A stretch of 64,000 nucleotides of DNA from positions 806,001-870,000 of the forward strand of contig CBDCVA010000002.1 in NCBI GenBank assembly GCA_965222935.1, written 5' to 3'. The position numbers and the translations under genes were made by a program. The DNA is from CBDCVA01 sp965222935 [NCBI: Candidatus Latescibacterota bacterium]. Its GTDB lineage: Bacteria; Latescibacterota; CBDCVA01. Shown in pieces: positions 37,401-44,453 of this stretch. Positions within the stretch are counted from its first letter, which is position 1. Every line of letters begins with the position of its first letter. The notes beneath the pieces were generated by a model. The model saw only the letters and a program-made list of their open reading frames with translations. It searched no databases and was not told the origin of the DNA.

Positions 37401-37841
37401 GTTGCTGAGGGTGCCGTCGTCGAGGCGGTCGAATTCCGTGCTGTCGGCCACGGTGTCGCCATCCTCATCCGTGAGGCCGAGACCGTTCCGCAACGACGCG
37501 ATGCTCTCGTCGTTGAAATCGATGCGGCCGTTCGCGTTCAGGTCCTGGTAGACCGAGAGCTTCAGGATGATGTCGTCTTCGACAGAACCGCCAGTACCTA
37601 CAACCGTGAATCTCTCGATCGTGCTGCCATCGCCGTCCGCTGTGACGCTGAACGGCACGACGACGAACGGCACCACGCCGGGGCGCGGCTGAACTGAGCC
37701 ATCTTTGCCGTCGTCGTTGAAATCGCCGGTGCGCAGTGCCACTGCTGTCTGAGCCCATGCGTCGCCGTAGAACGCCACCGACCCCATCGTCAGGCCGAAA
37801 GCCAGAGCAAGCGCTACCGTCGCCAAAAACCCACGCTTCAT
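31488..37841 (-). CDS. Giant surface protein: Ig-like repeats, dockerin, cohesin, FlgD tail
   Basis: The 2117-aa product starts MKRGFLATVALALAFGLTMG (signal peptide) behind AAAGGGG; the open frame upstream is leader. Residues about 200-1500 hold eight divergent repeats, most starting with a calcium-loop-like D-x-DGDGxID followed by a strand ending FSEP, for example ARTVDVDGDGMIDHIRFQF. An FnIII-like module (about 1710-1790) precedes a type I dockerin (about 1805-1865: GNFNGDMAVDGIDLSLF and FDLNSDGEVDGLDLSEF). A cohesin-like domain follows (about 1875-2010), then a FlgD-like sorting domain (NHPNPFNPETTMRF, WDGRDDRGIETGSG) ending KKMSLIK. Predicted to be exported and surface-bound; self-assembly through cohesin-dockerin pairing is possible. 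Confidence 0.8.
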   Translation of the reverse strand: MKRGFLATVALALAFGLTMGSVAFYGDAWAQTAVALRTGDFNDDGKDGSVQPRPGVVPFVVVPFSVTADGDGSTIERFTVVGTGGSVEDDIILKLSVYQDLNANGRIDFNDESIASLRNGLGLTDEDGDTVADSTEFDRLDDGTLSNRLSFTLDDETLAAGVAPVRPGTPPPAAEFPGETRFYMVVVDSMATYVDVVGTTPQDNRPFDFTVGVEFTATADGEVNADVSIAAAAKRLDVAATKLSFTSAASAFPQGQNTTFNKTREPSGDVTTGDPVIRATDDYGNLDSGLNGSVVYTAVLYASPGTSANATTHGVVGGTANLSNGISSSDPSFSPVGKQNITIVATHTESGLEGSQTVGVGGDDAVGSGALVGRGVEFYDVDHNGFLDRCTIFFNEAILDTEDNGLGDYDGFRVGGASNVFAAGTVPRIGMDNGGAGVRNAGAFGVTLFLKDDTYKTDARPQVIYTSFEDNTTPIQYRANSADISSIAENQATEADKARPVLFSARTRDTNDNGEIDQYVLTFSEPIDNFTKGGVFMMTEGGLSFGEASTFTSSDGVLTLLVNETGRVNTGVVPSFNYNENNGLSGSSPALVLIQDFAKDATGAAAVNQWQEDLTDYHTVANIDDIAAENAGAIEIPFAKRMDGVSPHVISAVTDDDDRDGKIDQITVEFSERMTGQSLRNGVSFADDRGNTFAVEGTPTLELNQSEVVYDIVEKTQFDTEARPFFLYSPSTGNVRDASGFELRAFVAGAASSVTATDGAAPHIVEAGFSDADADGLLDRVTLIFSEKIASKKDSTDYLDGLAVDYDADKGSDDRLVKTPTGTQGHLNPAQDRRIRKTDSGTGLAGLSRLEISFAERGVVSVDSTRGGDDDFTDGVKDIDGDGEFERGDNAVADVSGAPSVDALDMDATNNGDTGVIPAIVYDPTEGGIQDLNDVKLEAFTSDGEADDLAVEKDRAAPVIMSAETGDSNAPVVPGGTDEANGDGFIDMLMIKASEPVKIPNNELTGIQPFLTRKGDDAFSTVTIDSVKSAQADGESEIEFLGTSSKVPAKWDTGERPEIVYAAAAAKIEDKAGDDDANLMADQTIKARDRAKPVIVQAVGVVDRKDVNVRFSEPVGDEKAIRFDEADMAFDADANDIFGYMNVYKPSGVENAGAIAAAAPTDGDGSDSRLVIQVDNTLLVEDVEQDSIFILAGNLVYDFADDDADTTTNAEPNAAAGNANGVGVIVSINDAIAPYIVTARTVDVDGDGMIDHIRFQFSEPVDDETLTGYVTADSLTGPVSSVWDIADYTGEMWNLYDSSVAPTLDRPSGEMKTQAAIDGQPLFADNLPDDDVLYLMVDEGSGLSNPSTGEGDTHAAPGIAVAEGVTLVDFKPNTFTSDPASDVPGVSANVMSASDNAGPAIMSAMTTSTTTITTMFSEDVNDGTVATADFVWNMGAAGGPLENSQENVIAIGEVTPGVIRMETQPSVGEWPENLTGTIKFSALGVVADMSKITNGTRDTIRKSQNQADSLFVETVEEEGVEKVLNIIPQITVSAGATMVDAVDELTAMDYPNDNGGFVLLSFDFSMNHPGVSDDAMYSDNPINLYRIFRMVMDEDHPLSGMNVPWASVPAAVPAEGQTMMQVVVATVDSSSAEYTVRAEISPGMASAASNAAAAKQGSAVLATLDDGSAAKGLRPIVSLFSPAAMAAAIDNIAPEAAPFFTAQDAPGSEPGVLLTWTGSPSDRVVYRGLFNGGEYMIHGVTGYEVYRDGELIGTAGPGVTSFTDTGVGLGRLSDYMIYVVDGTEGHEQPSGVVTSISVKETERGNFNGDMAVDGIDLSLFAVFFGTSRDDDPDDYGMFQNAFDLNSDGEVDGLDLSEFADEFSKSSVAAKSVPRVESSYSLSDAKLRFLPVMDDSGVLVFLEVRVVDAEDLGAYAFDLVYDSSDLTYREGELGDWLSSNGSQGLLQFIQEVEEGRIRVFGAIAGVDRAESTVSGEGILARLMFSVHPSVAESAVVPEGLMVVDSEHDGAVIPLRNVSGGLITLLPSVYSLSQNHPNPFNPETTMRFTVPEAGLVRVAIYNATGQLVRQLMDKSLKRGRYTVRWDGRDDRGIETGSGIYFVRMEAGSFKTTKKMSLIK

Positions 37842-38151
37842 GAAAGTGCCCCTTTCTGGACTCACTGTGGTCTTCCTTCCGCTAGGCTGCAACACACGAT
37901 TCAAACGACGGCGCACAGAACCTCTTCGGCCGTTCCCTTTGCCAAGGAAGTTCGCTCTCGAGCACGCCATAGCTTCGTCCCCCTCTCGTAACGCCGTAAA
38001 GACCGGCGCAGGCCCCACTCATGGGGCCACTCCGGAACAACCTCGGAACCCCACGTCTCGTACACCCTACTCTTCGGCGGTATGACTAGCTCCGTCCCCA
38101 TGACGAAGCCGAAAGCGCGGGCACATGGCACCGCGCCGTAAAGCGACCGCC
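37842..38151 (-). promoter_or_regulatory. Long 5' leader of the giant gene
   Basis: Between the promoter at 38152-38181 and the ATG at 37841 lie about 300 transcribed bases without a supported gene. I see no known riboswitch pattern. The length alone suggests control of translation or stability. Confidence 0.35.
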
Positions 38152-38181
38152 AATATAGGCGCATCCTACGGGTGTTGTCAA
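38152..38181 (-). promoter_or_regulatory. Promoter of the giant surface-protein gene
   Basis: Minus-strand perfect TTGACA (38181-38176), an 18-base spacer and TATATT (38157-38152). Closest to consensus in the window together with 10213-10241. Confidence 0.75.
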
Positions 38182-38272
38182 CACTTTTTTACGCCCAATC
38201 GCGTCCACCCGCTTCGGACGCCCCGACGATCCCCGAAAATCGGCGCCGGAGAATGGCGCACCGCGACCGCCA

Positions 38273-39229
38273 TCACGGCGCCCGAGGCGCGATCCAGCGC
38301 ACGCCCTCCGGCGTGACCGCGACGACGTGCGCCTCGCCGCCCGCGGCGCGCAGGGTGCCCGGCATGTCCCGCGCGAAACTGGTGAACGACGCGAGCCGGA
38401 TGGTGCCACGGGCCGCGAAGTGGGCGAAGCTCGCCAGCGCCTCGATGGTCATGCGCTCCAGATCCATGTCGTACTGTTCAATCAACTCCTTCGCCCACCG
38501 GGTCGGCTTCGTGAACCGCACCACCACGGCGCTATCGGGCTGGACGGCCTCGATCCGGTCCGGGAGCTGGCAGTAGACCACCCGGGGCCCCGCACCCGCG
38601 CTATCGTAGCCGGCGACGTGGAAGCCGATGACCTGGGACGGGCCATAAGGGAGCTCCGGCCTCGGTTGGGCGAAGAAGGCGAGGAGCCCCCGGCCGATGG
38701 CCTTCAGCGGCACGGGCGCATCCGGGCCCCAGCCGCGCTCGGCCGCGAGGGCGCGGACGCCCTCGACGAACGAGGGCCCGGCGTCCGGGGCGGAGGCGTT
38801 GGGCTTGAAGTAGGCCATAGCGGTGAAGACGACGACGGCGTGAGAGCCCACCTGAGCGATTTTCCCGAAATCGTCGCGCTTGACATCGAAGGGCATGGCC
38901 TCCTGGAGATCGACGCGCATGCGGGTGTCAGCGCCGACGACGATGCCCCCCGGCGTCTTGAGGATGACGTTGACGCTGGCTCGCGCGGGGCCGGCCGCGA
39001 GGGCCCAGGCCAGCGCGAGGGGGGCCAGGCGGCTAAGCCTCGGACGTGACCGCAACCCCACCCCCGGCGATCCCACTGGAAACCCCACCCCCGACCCCTC
39101 CCCGGCGGAAGCTCCGCTGGCACAAGCAGGGAGGGGAGAAGATCGAGAGACGAGACCATGCTCCTCAAGACCCTCTCCGCACGCAGGGAGGGGAGCCAAG
39201 TGGCTAAGCCTCGGACGTGACCGCTGCAT
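38273..39229 (-). CDS. Secreted proteasome-like Ntn hydrolase
   Basis: The frame encodes 318 aa. After a signal-like segment (LALAWALAAGPARA) the sequence SVNVILKTPGGIVVGADTR follows the N-terminus of proteasome beta subunits (T-x-x-G...GxVxxADTR). Counting Ser85 as residue 1 puts Asp at 17 and Arg at 19, the catalytic positions; a Lys in GKIAQVG could be Lys33's counterpart. The nucleophile would be exposed by signal peptidase. The N-terminal 57 codons duplicate or disrupt the signal peptide: MQRSRPRLSHLAPL and LRSRPRLSRLAPL flank a GC-rich repeat element. The ATG at 39229 overlaps the end of the helicase gene by 26 bases; a start near 39055 (TTG) is the alternative. Peptidase activity is inferred. 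Confidence 0.6.
   Translation of the reverse strand: MQRSRPRLSHLAPLPACGEGLEEHGLVSRSSPLPACASGASAGEGSGVGFPVGSPGVGLRSRPRLSRLAPLALAWALAAGPARASVNVILKTPGGIVVGADTRMRVDLQEAMPFDVKRDDFGKIAQVGSHAVVVFTAMAYFKPNASAPDAGPSFVEGVRALAAERGWGPDAPVPLKAIGRGLLAFFAQPRPELPYGPSQVIGFHVAGYDSAGAGPRVVYCQLPDRIEAVQPDSAVVVRFTKPTRWAKELIEQYDMDLERMTIEALASFAHFAARGTIRLASFTSFARDMPGTLRAAGGEAHVVAVTPEGVRWIAPRAP
39031..39224. repeat. GC-rich palindromic element with flanking direct repeats
   Basis: A 23-base sequence (GGCTAAGCCTCGGACGTGAC plus CGC) occurs at 39031-39053 and, identical, at 39202-39224; similarity extends about 12 bases further on one side. Between them is a C/G-rich stretch with nested hairpins: CCCCTCCC (39095-39102) with GGGAGGGG (39129-39136), and GCGGA (39105-39109) with TCCGC (39113-39117). 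The offset is 171 bases, 57 codons, so the reading frame of the Ntn-hydrolase gene is kept. It looks like a REP/MITE-type insertion with target duplication. Confidence 0.7.
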
Positions 39230-42194
39230 CGCAAAGCGCCTGGAAGCCGCAGGAGCGGCAGGCCCGGTAGCTAGGGACGGGATCGAAGCGCCGCGCGGCG
39301 ATGCCGTCCAGCGCCTCGGCCATCACCCCGCGCGCGGCCTCGAGCGCCTCCGCATCGCACGGCACGGAGGTCTCCTGCCCTTCCTTCAGGATGTAATGGT
39401 AGGCCGCCCGGGCGGGTTCGAGGTTCCAGTCCTCGACGGCGCCCATCCAATAGGCGCACAACTGCACGTCATCCTTGAGCTGGCTTGCGCGGCGAGCGCT
39501 GCCGGTCTTGAAATCCACCAGACGGAGCGCGCCATCGGGGTCTCGCTCGACCAGGTCCACGCGACCCCGGACCCGGTGCCCCCCCACGTTAAAGGAGAAG
39601 GACCGCTCGACGTGAAGCGGACGCGCGCCGCGCTCACGGGCAGTCCGGCAGTAGTGCTCCAGGGGCGGGGCCACCCGCCGCCAGAGCTCCTCGAAGCGCG
39701 GGCCCGAGCCGAACCGGCGGCGCAACTCCGCCTCGAGGCGCCGCAAGACCTCGGGGGCCGCCTCCGGGTCCGCGTCCGCCTTATGAAAGACATCCAGCGC
39801 CCGATGGACCGCCGTGCCGAGACGTTGTTCGGCGCTCTCGGGCTCGACGATGCGGTAAACATCGGCGAACTGAAACTGGCGCGGACACCTCCGGTAGCGC
39901 TCGATGGCGGAAAGCGAAACGCTCACCCCGCCTTCGGGCGTTCGCGGGACGAGGTCCGGGAGCGATGTCTCCTCCGGAGATGCCGCCTCCTCGGCGGGGA
40001 CGGGACCGCTCCGAGCGCCCTCGGCGGCGTCCAGGGCCGCTATCATTTCGTCTCTGGACGCGCCCGCGCGGATGCGCCCGGCCAACGCCCGGAACGCCTG
40101 AGAGAATGTGGGACCACCGGCCACAGGCTCCGCACGAGCGAGAGCCGCCGGGGGTCCGATGGGCGGGAGCGCTTCGCGCCAGCCCTCACCCAACGCCTCG
40201 CCCAGGAACTGGGAGGGGGCCGAAGGGCCGCGATTCCGCGCGTACCGCTCGGGCCAAAGAAGGTACAGCCTGCGCCTGGCGCGCGTCATGGCGACGTAAA
40301 AGGTGCGGCGCTCCTCGGCGACGTGGGCCTCTCTGGAATCGGCATCGGTCGGGGCACCCGCCGCCAGGGCCGAAGGCACAGCCAGCCGTTCCGAGCGCTT
40401 GCTGCCGGGCATCTTCGTCTGGACCGCGTCCACCACGAAGACGATATCGAACTCCAGCCCCTTGGCCTTGTGCACGGTCATGAGCGTCACGGGGGCCGGC
40501 GAGGGTTCGTCGTCGGGGACATCATCGCGCAGCCGGGCGCAGATGAGATAATCGCGGAAAGCGGCCAGGTCCAGTTCGCCGTTGGGAGCCACCGAGGCTG
40601 CTGCGTCCGCGAGTTGCGAGAAGCGCGCGATCCGCCGCCAGGCCTCGGCCGCCCCGCGCTCCGGGATCCCAGAGAGGCGGACGAGCTCGCGCACAAGCTC
40701 CCGCGCGTCGTGCTCCCGGGCGAAATCGGCCAGGCGCTGGCGCAGATCGAGGAAGGCGCGCGCACACTCGGCCAGCTCGCCCTCCTGGTGCTCGACGACG
40801 CACGTCAGAGCGTCGAAGAAGCTTCTGATGCCCGCCTGGCGTCCTTCGCCCATGACCCGGCGGACCTCGAGGTCGGAGAGCCCGCTCGGCGCCACCCAGG
40901 CGGCACGCACCAGGCTTGGGCTATCGCCCGGCTCGACGAGGGCGGTGATCCAGGCCATGAGGTCCTTGATCTCGGGCTGACCGAACAGAGGCGCCCCGCC
41001 CACCACGGCATGGTCGATCCCGGCACCTCTCAAGGCGCGAGCTACGGGTTCCGTTCGCCCCCGAACGCTGCGCATCAGGACCCCGACGGTGTCCTCGGGA
41101 CCGAGGACACCCTCAGCACGCAACCTCCCGATCTCGTCGGCGACGAAGGCCGCCTGCGTCGCCTCGTCGGGGAAGCCGCGCGGGACGATGGCCTCGGGGA
41201 CATCGCCCGAGACGGGGTGCAGACTCTTTGGCAGGCTGTCGGGGTTATGCGCGACGAGCGCAGCGCTCGCACTCAGGATGGTCGGCACCGAGCGGTAGCT
41301 CGCACGCAAGTCCACCACCCTTGCTTCGGGGTAACGCTCGCGGAAGCTGCGCAGGTTGATACTGGATGCGCCCCGGAAGCGGTAGATGCTCTGGTCGTCG
41401 TCCCCCACGACGCACAGGTTGCGGTTTCCGGCAACCAGGAAGTCCAGAAGGTCACTTTGTGCGGCGTCGGTATCCTGGTATTCGTCGCATACGACATGGC
41501 TGAAGCGTTCCTGAAAGGCGGAGATCACGCCGGGTCGCCGACGCAGGCCATCAAGCGCCCAGAGGATCAGGTCGCCGTAGTCGGCCAGGCCGCGCTCGGC
41601 ACATAGCGCTTCGTAGCCCTCCCACAGGCGCAGGACATCGCGCAGGGCGGGATCGGGGCGGCTTTCGTCCTCGGGCGGCGCTTTCAGATAGGACCCAAGC
41701 GACGCAGGCGTCACGCTATCGTTCTTCGCCCGATCGATGAAGCCGGCGATGTCAGCGGCCAGGTTCTCCGGGCGGCCCCGGAACCCGATGTACTCCAGCG
41801 TCGTCCGCGCAATGACCTCGGTCAGGAGAGCTACGCGCCCCGCGTCATCGACGATGCGGAAATGCGGGTCGAGACCGAAATCGAGGGCGTGGTCGCCGCA
41901 GAGCTCAGCGCAGAAGCTGTGGATGGTGCCAATCCACGGGGCGGCGCCCTGCTGGGAGCCTGGATCGACGCCCGACAGGAGCGCGCTCACCCGAGCCCGC
42001 ATCTCCTCGGCCGCTTTGTTGGTGAACGTCACGGCCAGGATGCCGTGCGCACTACCGGAGGCGACGAGATGCGCGACACGGTGGGTCACGACGCGCGTCT
42101 TACCGGTGCCGGGACCCGCGATCACCAGCAGAGGGCCATCGGCCTGCTCGACGGCCCGGCGCTGCTCAGCGTTGAGATCGGCGGCGAAGTCCGT
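39204..42194 (-). CDS. UvrD/PcrA-type helicase with RecB-like nuclease domain
   Basis: The 996-aa protein has all superfamily 1 motifs: Q-motif LNAEQRRAVEQ, Walker A AGPGTGKT, TFTNKAAEEM, VVCDEYQDTD, VVGDDDQSIYRFRGA, VHKAKGLEFD and YVAMTRARRRLY. The C-terminal about 230 residues form a PD-(D/E)xK nuclease (GTAVHRALDVFH, RGRVDLVERD, LVDFKTGS) with a Cys cluster (YRRCP...YRACRSCGFQALC) likely binding Fe-S. No ATG/GTG/TTG precedes the Q-motif in frame; the GTG at 42125 would delete it. Instead ACG at 42194-42192 sits 8 bases behind GGGGAGG and starts TDFAADLNAEQ, so I take ACG as the start, or as a mutated ATG. It overlaps the next gene by 26 bases. Role: DNA repair or recombination. Confidence 0.85.
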   Translation of the reverse strand, partial: TDFAADLNAEQRRAVEQADGPLLVIAGPGTGKTRVVTHRVAHLVASGSAHGILAVTFTNKAAEEMRARVSALLSGVDPGSQQGAAPWIGTIHSFCAELCGDHALDFGLDPHFRIVDDAGRVALLTEVIARTTLEYIGFRGRPENLAADIAGFIDRAKNDSVTPASLGSYLKAPPEDESRPDPALRDVLRLWEGYEALCAERGLADYGDLILWALDGLRRRPGVISAFQERFSHVVCDEYQDTDAAQSDLLDFLVAGNRNLCVVGDDDQSIYRFRGASSINLRSFRERYPEARVVDLRASYRSVPTILSASAALVAHNPDSLPKSLHPVSGDVPEAIVPRGFPDEATQAAFVADEIGRLRAEGVLGPEDTVGVLMRSVRGRTEPVARALRGAGIDHAVVGGAPLFGQPEIKDLMAWITALVEPGDSPSLVRAAWVAPSGLSDLEVRRVMGEGRQAGIRSFFDALTCVVEHQEGELAECARAFLDLRQRLADFAREHDARELVRELVRLSGIPERGAAEAWRRIARFSQLADAAASVAPNGELDLAAFRDYLICARLRDDVPDDEPSPAPVTLMTVHKAKGLEFDIVFVVDAVQTKMPGSKRSERLAVPSALAAGAPTDADSREAHVAEERRTFYVAMTRARRRLYLLWPERYARNRGPSAPSQFLGEALGEGWREALPPIGPPAALARAEPVAGGPTFSQAFRALAGRIRAGASRDEMIAALDAAEGARSGPVPAEEAASPEETSLPDLVPRTPEGGVSVSLSAIERYRRCPRQFQFADVYRIVEPESAEQRLGTAVHRALDVFHKADADPEAAPEVLRRLEAELRRRFGSGPRFEELWRRVAPPLEHYCRTARERGARPLHVERSFSFNVGGHRVRGRVDLVERDPDGALRLVDFKTGSARRASQLKDDVQLCAYWMGAVEDWNLEPARAAYHYILKEGQETSVPCDAEALEAARGVMAEALDGIAARRFDPVPSYRACRSCGFQALCDAAVTSEA

Positions 42195-42296
42195 GCTCCG
42201 TTCCTCCCCGGCGGCTTGACGCGCACATGCGTCTGGGTATCTTCATTCAGAGCCGTATCATTTAGTAATAGTAATATAAGGTACAGGGCCGGAGTC

Positions 42297-43340
42297 ATGC
42301 CAGCACCAGCGATGCCCCCCGAACCGTACGACCTGATCCACACCGGCTTTTTCTCGGACCAGTACTTCCAGCGGGCCAGGGAAATCCTCCATCAATTGGG
42401 CTGTCACCCGACCGTCACCATGCAGATCTTCGCGCGCGAACCGGCGGTGGTCTGCGGCGTCCGTGCGGTCTTGCGCATCCTACGAGAATGCGCCGAGCGC
42501 CCCGAAGCGCTGACTGTGCGGGGTCTCGCGGACGGCGACCGGATCGAGCCTTGGGAGACGATCATGCACGTCGAGGGGGACTACGCCAGCTTCGCACACT
42601 TAGAGACGGTGTACCTGGGCATACTGGCGCGGATGACGCGCATCGCCACGGCAACGCGCGATGTGGTGGACGCCGCGACGGGGAGGCCGGTGCTCTTCTT
42701 CGGCGCGCGGTTCGACCACTACGCCGTACAGGGGACCGACGGCGAGGCGGCGAAAGTAGGCGGGGCACACGCGGCGGCGAGCGATGCGGCCGCTCGGGCC
42801 TGGGGAACGCCAGGTGTTGGGACCATCCCACATGCGCTGATCGCGGCCTGTGGCGGCGACACAGTGGCCGCGACGAAAGCCTTCGACGAGGTCATGCCGC
42901 CAGAGGTGCCCCGGGTCGCATTGGTGGACTTCCACAACGACTGCGTGCGCGATTCCCTGGCGGTCGCCCGGGCACTGGGGAAACGGCTTTGGGGTGTGCG
43001 GCTGGACACGGCGGGGGGTCTGCGCGATGTGTCCGTTGTGGGCACCGGCCCCGAGGCCTACGGTGTATCGGCAGAGCTCGTCCACAACGTCCGCCGCGCG
43101 CTTGATGCCGAGGGGTTCAAGAACATCAAGATCGTCGTTTCAGGAGGGTTCACCCCGGAGAAAGTGGCGGAGTTCGTTCGAGATGGCGTCCCCTTCGACG
43201 CCGTGGGGGTCGGCTCAACCCTGTTCAAGCGCCGGATCGACTTCACCGCCGACATCGTCCGCCTGAACGGTGAGCCCTGCGCCAAGGTCGGACGTGAGTA
43301 CAAGCCGAACCCGCGGATGCGTCAGCTCTGGCCTTCCTGA
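42297..43340 (+). CDS. Nicotinate phosphoribosyltransferase family protein
   Basis: The 347-aa protein is of the NAPRTase/NadC-fold group: LIHTGFFSDQYFQRAREIL, a Rossmann-like FGARFDHYA region, VALVDFHNDCVRDSLAVARA, WGVRLDTAGGLRDVSV, IKIVVSGGFTPEKVAEF and GVPFDAVGVGSTLF. It makes nicotinate mononucleotide from nicotinate and PRPP in NAD salvage. The ATG at 42297 lies in an AT-rich intergenic stretch diverging from the helicase; another ATG at 42312 is possible. A nicotinamidase-like gene at 50525-51175 could supply its substrate, though the two are not adjacent. Confidence 0.8.
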   Translation: MPAPAMPPEPYDLIHTGFFSDQYFQRAREILHQLGCHPTVTMQIFAREPAVVCGVRAVLRILRECAERPEALTVRGLADGDRIEPWETIMHVEGDYASFAHLETVYLGILARMTRIATATRDVVDAATGRPVLFFGARFDHYAVQGTDGEAAKVGGAHAAASDAAARAWGTPGVGTIPHALIAACGGDTVAATKAFDEVMPPEVPRVALVDFHNDCVRDSLAVARALGKRLWGVRLDTAGGLRDVSVVGTGPEAYGVSAELVHNVRRALDAEGFKNIKIVVSGGFTPEKVAEFVRDGVPFDAVGVGSTLFKRRIDFTADIVRLNGEPCAKVGREYKPNPRMRQLWPS

Positions 43341-43379
43341 GCGCGCGACCCAAGCGGATCGGCGAGCACGCCTCACGGC

Positions 43380-44414
43380 CTAGGCAAGGGGCCGGCCGTA
43401 ATGCTTCTCGTAGAACGCCGCGAACTCGCCCGACTTGAGAGGCCGCCACCAGGCTTCGTTAGCGACGTACCAGCGAACGGTCTTCTCTAGCGCGGAACGG
43501 AAATCGTGCCGCGGTCGCCAGCCGAGCGCGCCCGCTTTGGTCGAATCGAGGCAATAGCGCTGGTCATGGCCCGGCCTGTCCCGGACGTGATCGATCAGAT
43601 CGGGCGGCTTATCCAAAAGCTCCAAGATGGCGCCCGCGAGCTCGACGGTGTTGGCGTGATGATCAGTGCCGAGGTTGTAGACCTCGCCCGGTGCTCCCTT
43701 CTCCAGAACGGCCAAAAGCCCCTCGCAGTGGTCATCCACGTGAAGGTAATCCCGCACGGCGGTCCCCGGCCCGTAGATTGGGAGCGGGATGTCATCCATG
43801 GCGTTGGTAGTGAACAGCGGGATGACCTTCTCGACGTGCTGGTAAGGTCCGACGGTGTTCGCGCCCCGGGTCACGAGCACCGGGATGCCGTACGTCGTCC
43901 AGTAACTTCGGGCCAGGAGCTCACCGCCCGCCTTGGCCGCTGAGTAGGGGTTGCGCGGGGCGAGGGCGTCGGTCTCACGCGAAGCCCCCTCGGGCACCGA
44001 GCCGTAGACCTCGTCGGTGGAGACCTGGAGGAAGCGGCGCTCGCGGTCGTCCAACGCGCGGACCGCCTCCAGAAGAACGTGGACGCCCAGGACATTGGTG
44101 CGGATGAAAGCCGGATCGCCCGTGATGGAGCGGTCCACGTGGCTCTCGGCCGCGAAGTTGACAATCGCATCGGCCTCAGCGACGAGGGGGCGTACCATTT
44201 CGGGGTCGGCGATATCACCGTGGACGAAGCGGTAGCGCGGGTCGTCCGCGACGTCATCCAGGTTTCGGAGATTCGCGGCGTAGGTGAGCGCATCAAGGTT
44301 GGTGACCCGCCAAGGGTGTCCTGAGCTTTTCGAGGGGTCGCGCTCGCGCAGGACGGCCCGGATGAAGTTGGAGCCGATGAAGCCCGCGCCGCCAGTGACG
44401 AGGATGTGTTTCAT
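43380..44414 (-). CDS. rfbB: dTDP-glucose 4,6-dehydratase
   Basis: The 344-aa extended SDR enzyme converts dTDP-glucose to dTDP-4-keto-6-deoxyglucose for surface sugars. It has ILVTGGAGFIGSNFIRAVL, LDALTYAANLRNL, HGDIADPEMV, FAAESHVDRSI, STDEVYGSV (catalytic Asp-Glu), the YSAAKAGGE Tyr-Lys pair and GPYQHVEKVIPLF. Between strands 1 and 2 the sequence reads ERDPSKSSGHPWRVTNLDAL; the extra SKSSGHP comes from a short repeat at 44316-44340 not expected in the family. It stands alone here, without rfbA, rfbC or rfbD nearby. It overlaps nothing and is followed by the convergent NAPRTase gene. Confidence 0.9.
   Translation of the reverse strand: MKHILVTGGAGFIGSNFIRAVLRERDPSKSSGHPWRVTNLDALTYAANLRNLDDVADDPRYRFVHGDIADPEMVRPLVAEADAIVNFAAESHVDRSITGDPAFIRTNVLGVHVLLEAVRALDDRERRFLQVSTDEVYGSVPEGASRETDALAPRNPYSAAKAGGELLARSYWTTYGIPVLVTRGANTVGPYQHVEKVIPLFTTNAMDDIPLPIYGPGTAVRDYLHVDDHCEGLLAVLEKGAPGEVYNLGTDHHANTVELAGAILELLDKPPDLIDHVRDRPGHDQRYCLDSTKAGALGWRPRHDFRSALEKTVRWYVANEAWWRPLKSGEFAAFYEKHYGRPLA
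44316..44340. repeat. Short repeat inserted in rfbB
   Basis: The plus strand reads GTGTCCTGAGCTTTTCGAGG and then GGTCG, of the type TCGAxAAGCTCAGGACA often seen scattered through genomes of uncultured bacteria. It is translated in frame as DPSKSSGHP, extending a loop of rfbB. Confidence 0.5.
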
Positions 44415-44453
44415 AGATGCCTCATGTTACCGCACACCTAAAGAGGCTGTGGT

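Noticed and set aside
38880-41606. 908-codon plus-strand frame over the helicase and Ntn-hydrolase genes
   Set aside because: Antisense shadow of the helicase, whose SF1 motifs are complete; repetitive Arg/Gly/His-rich composition.
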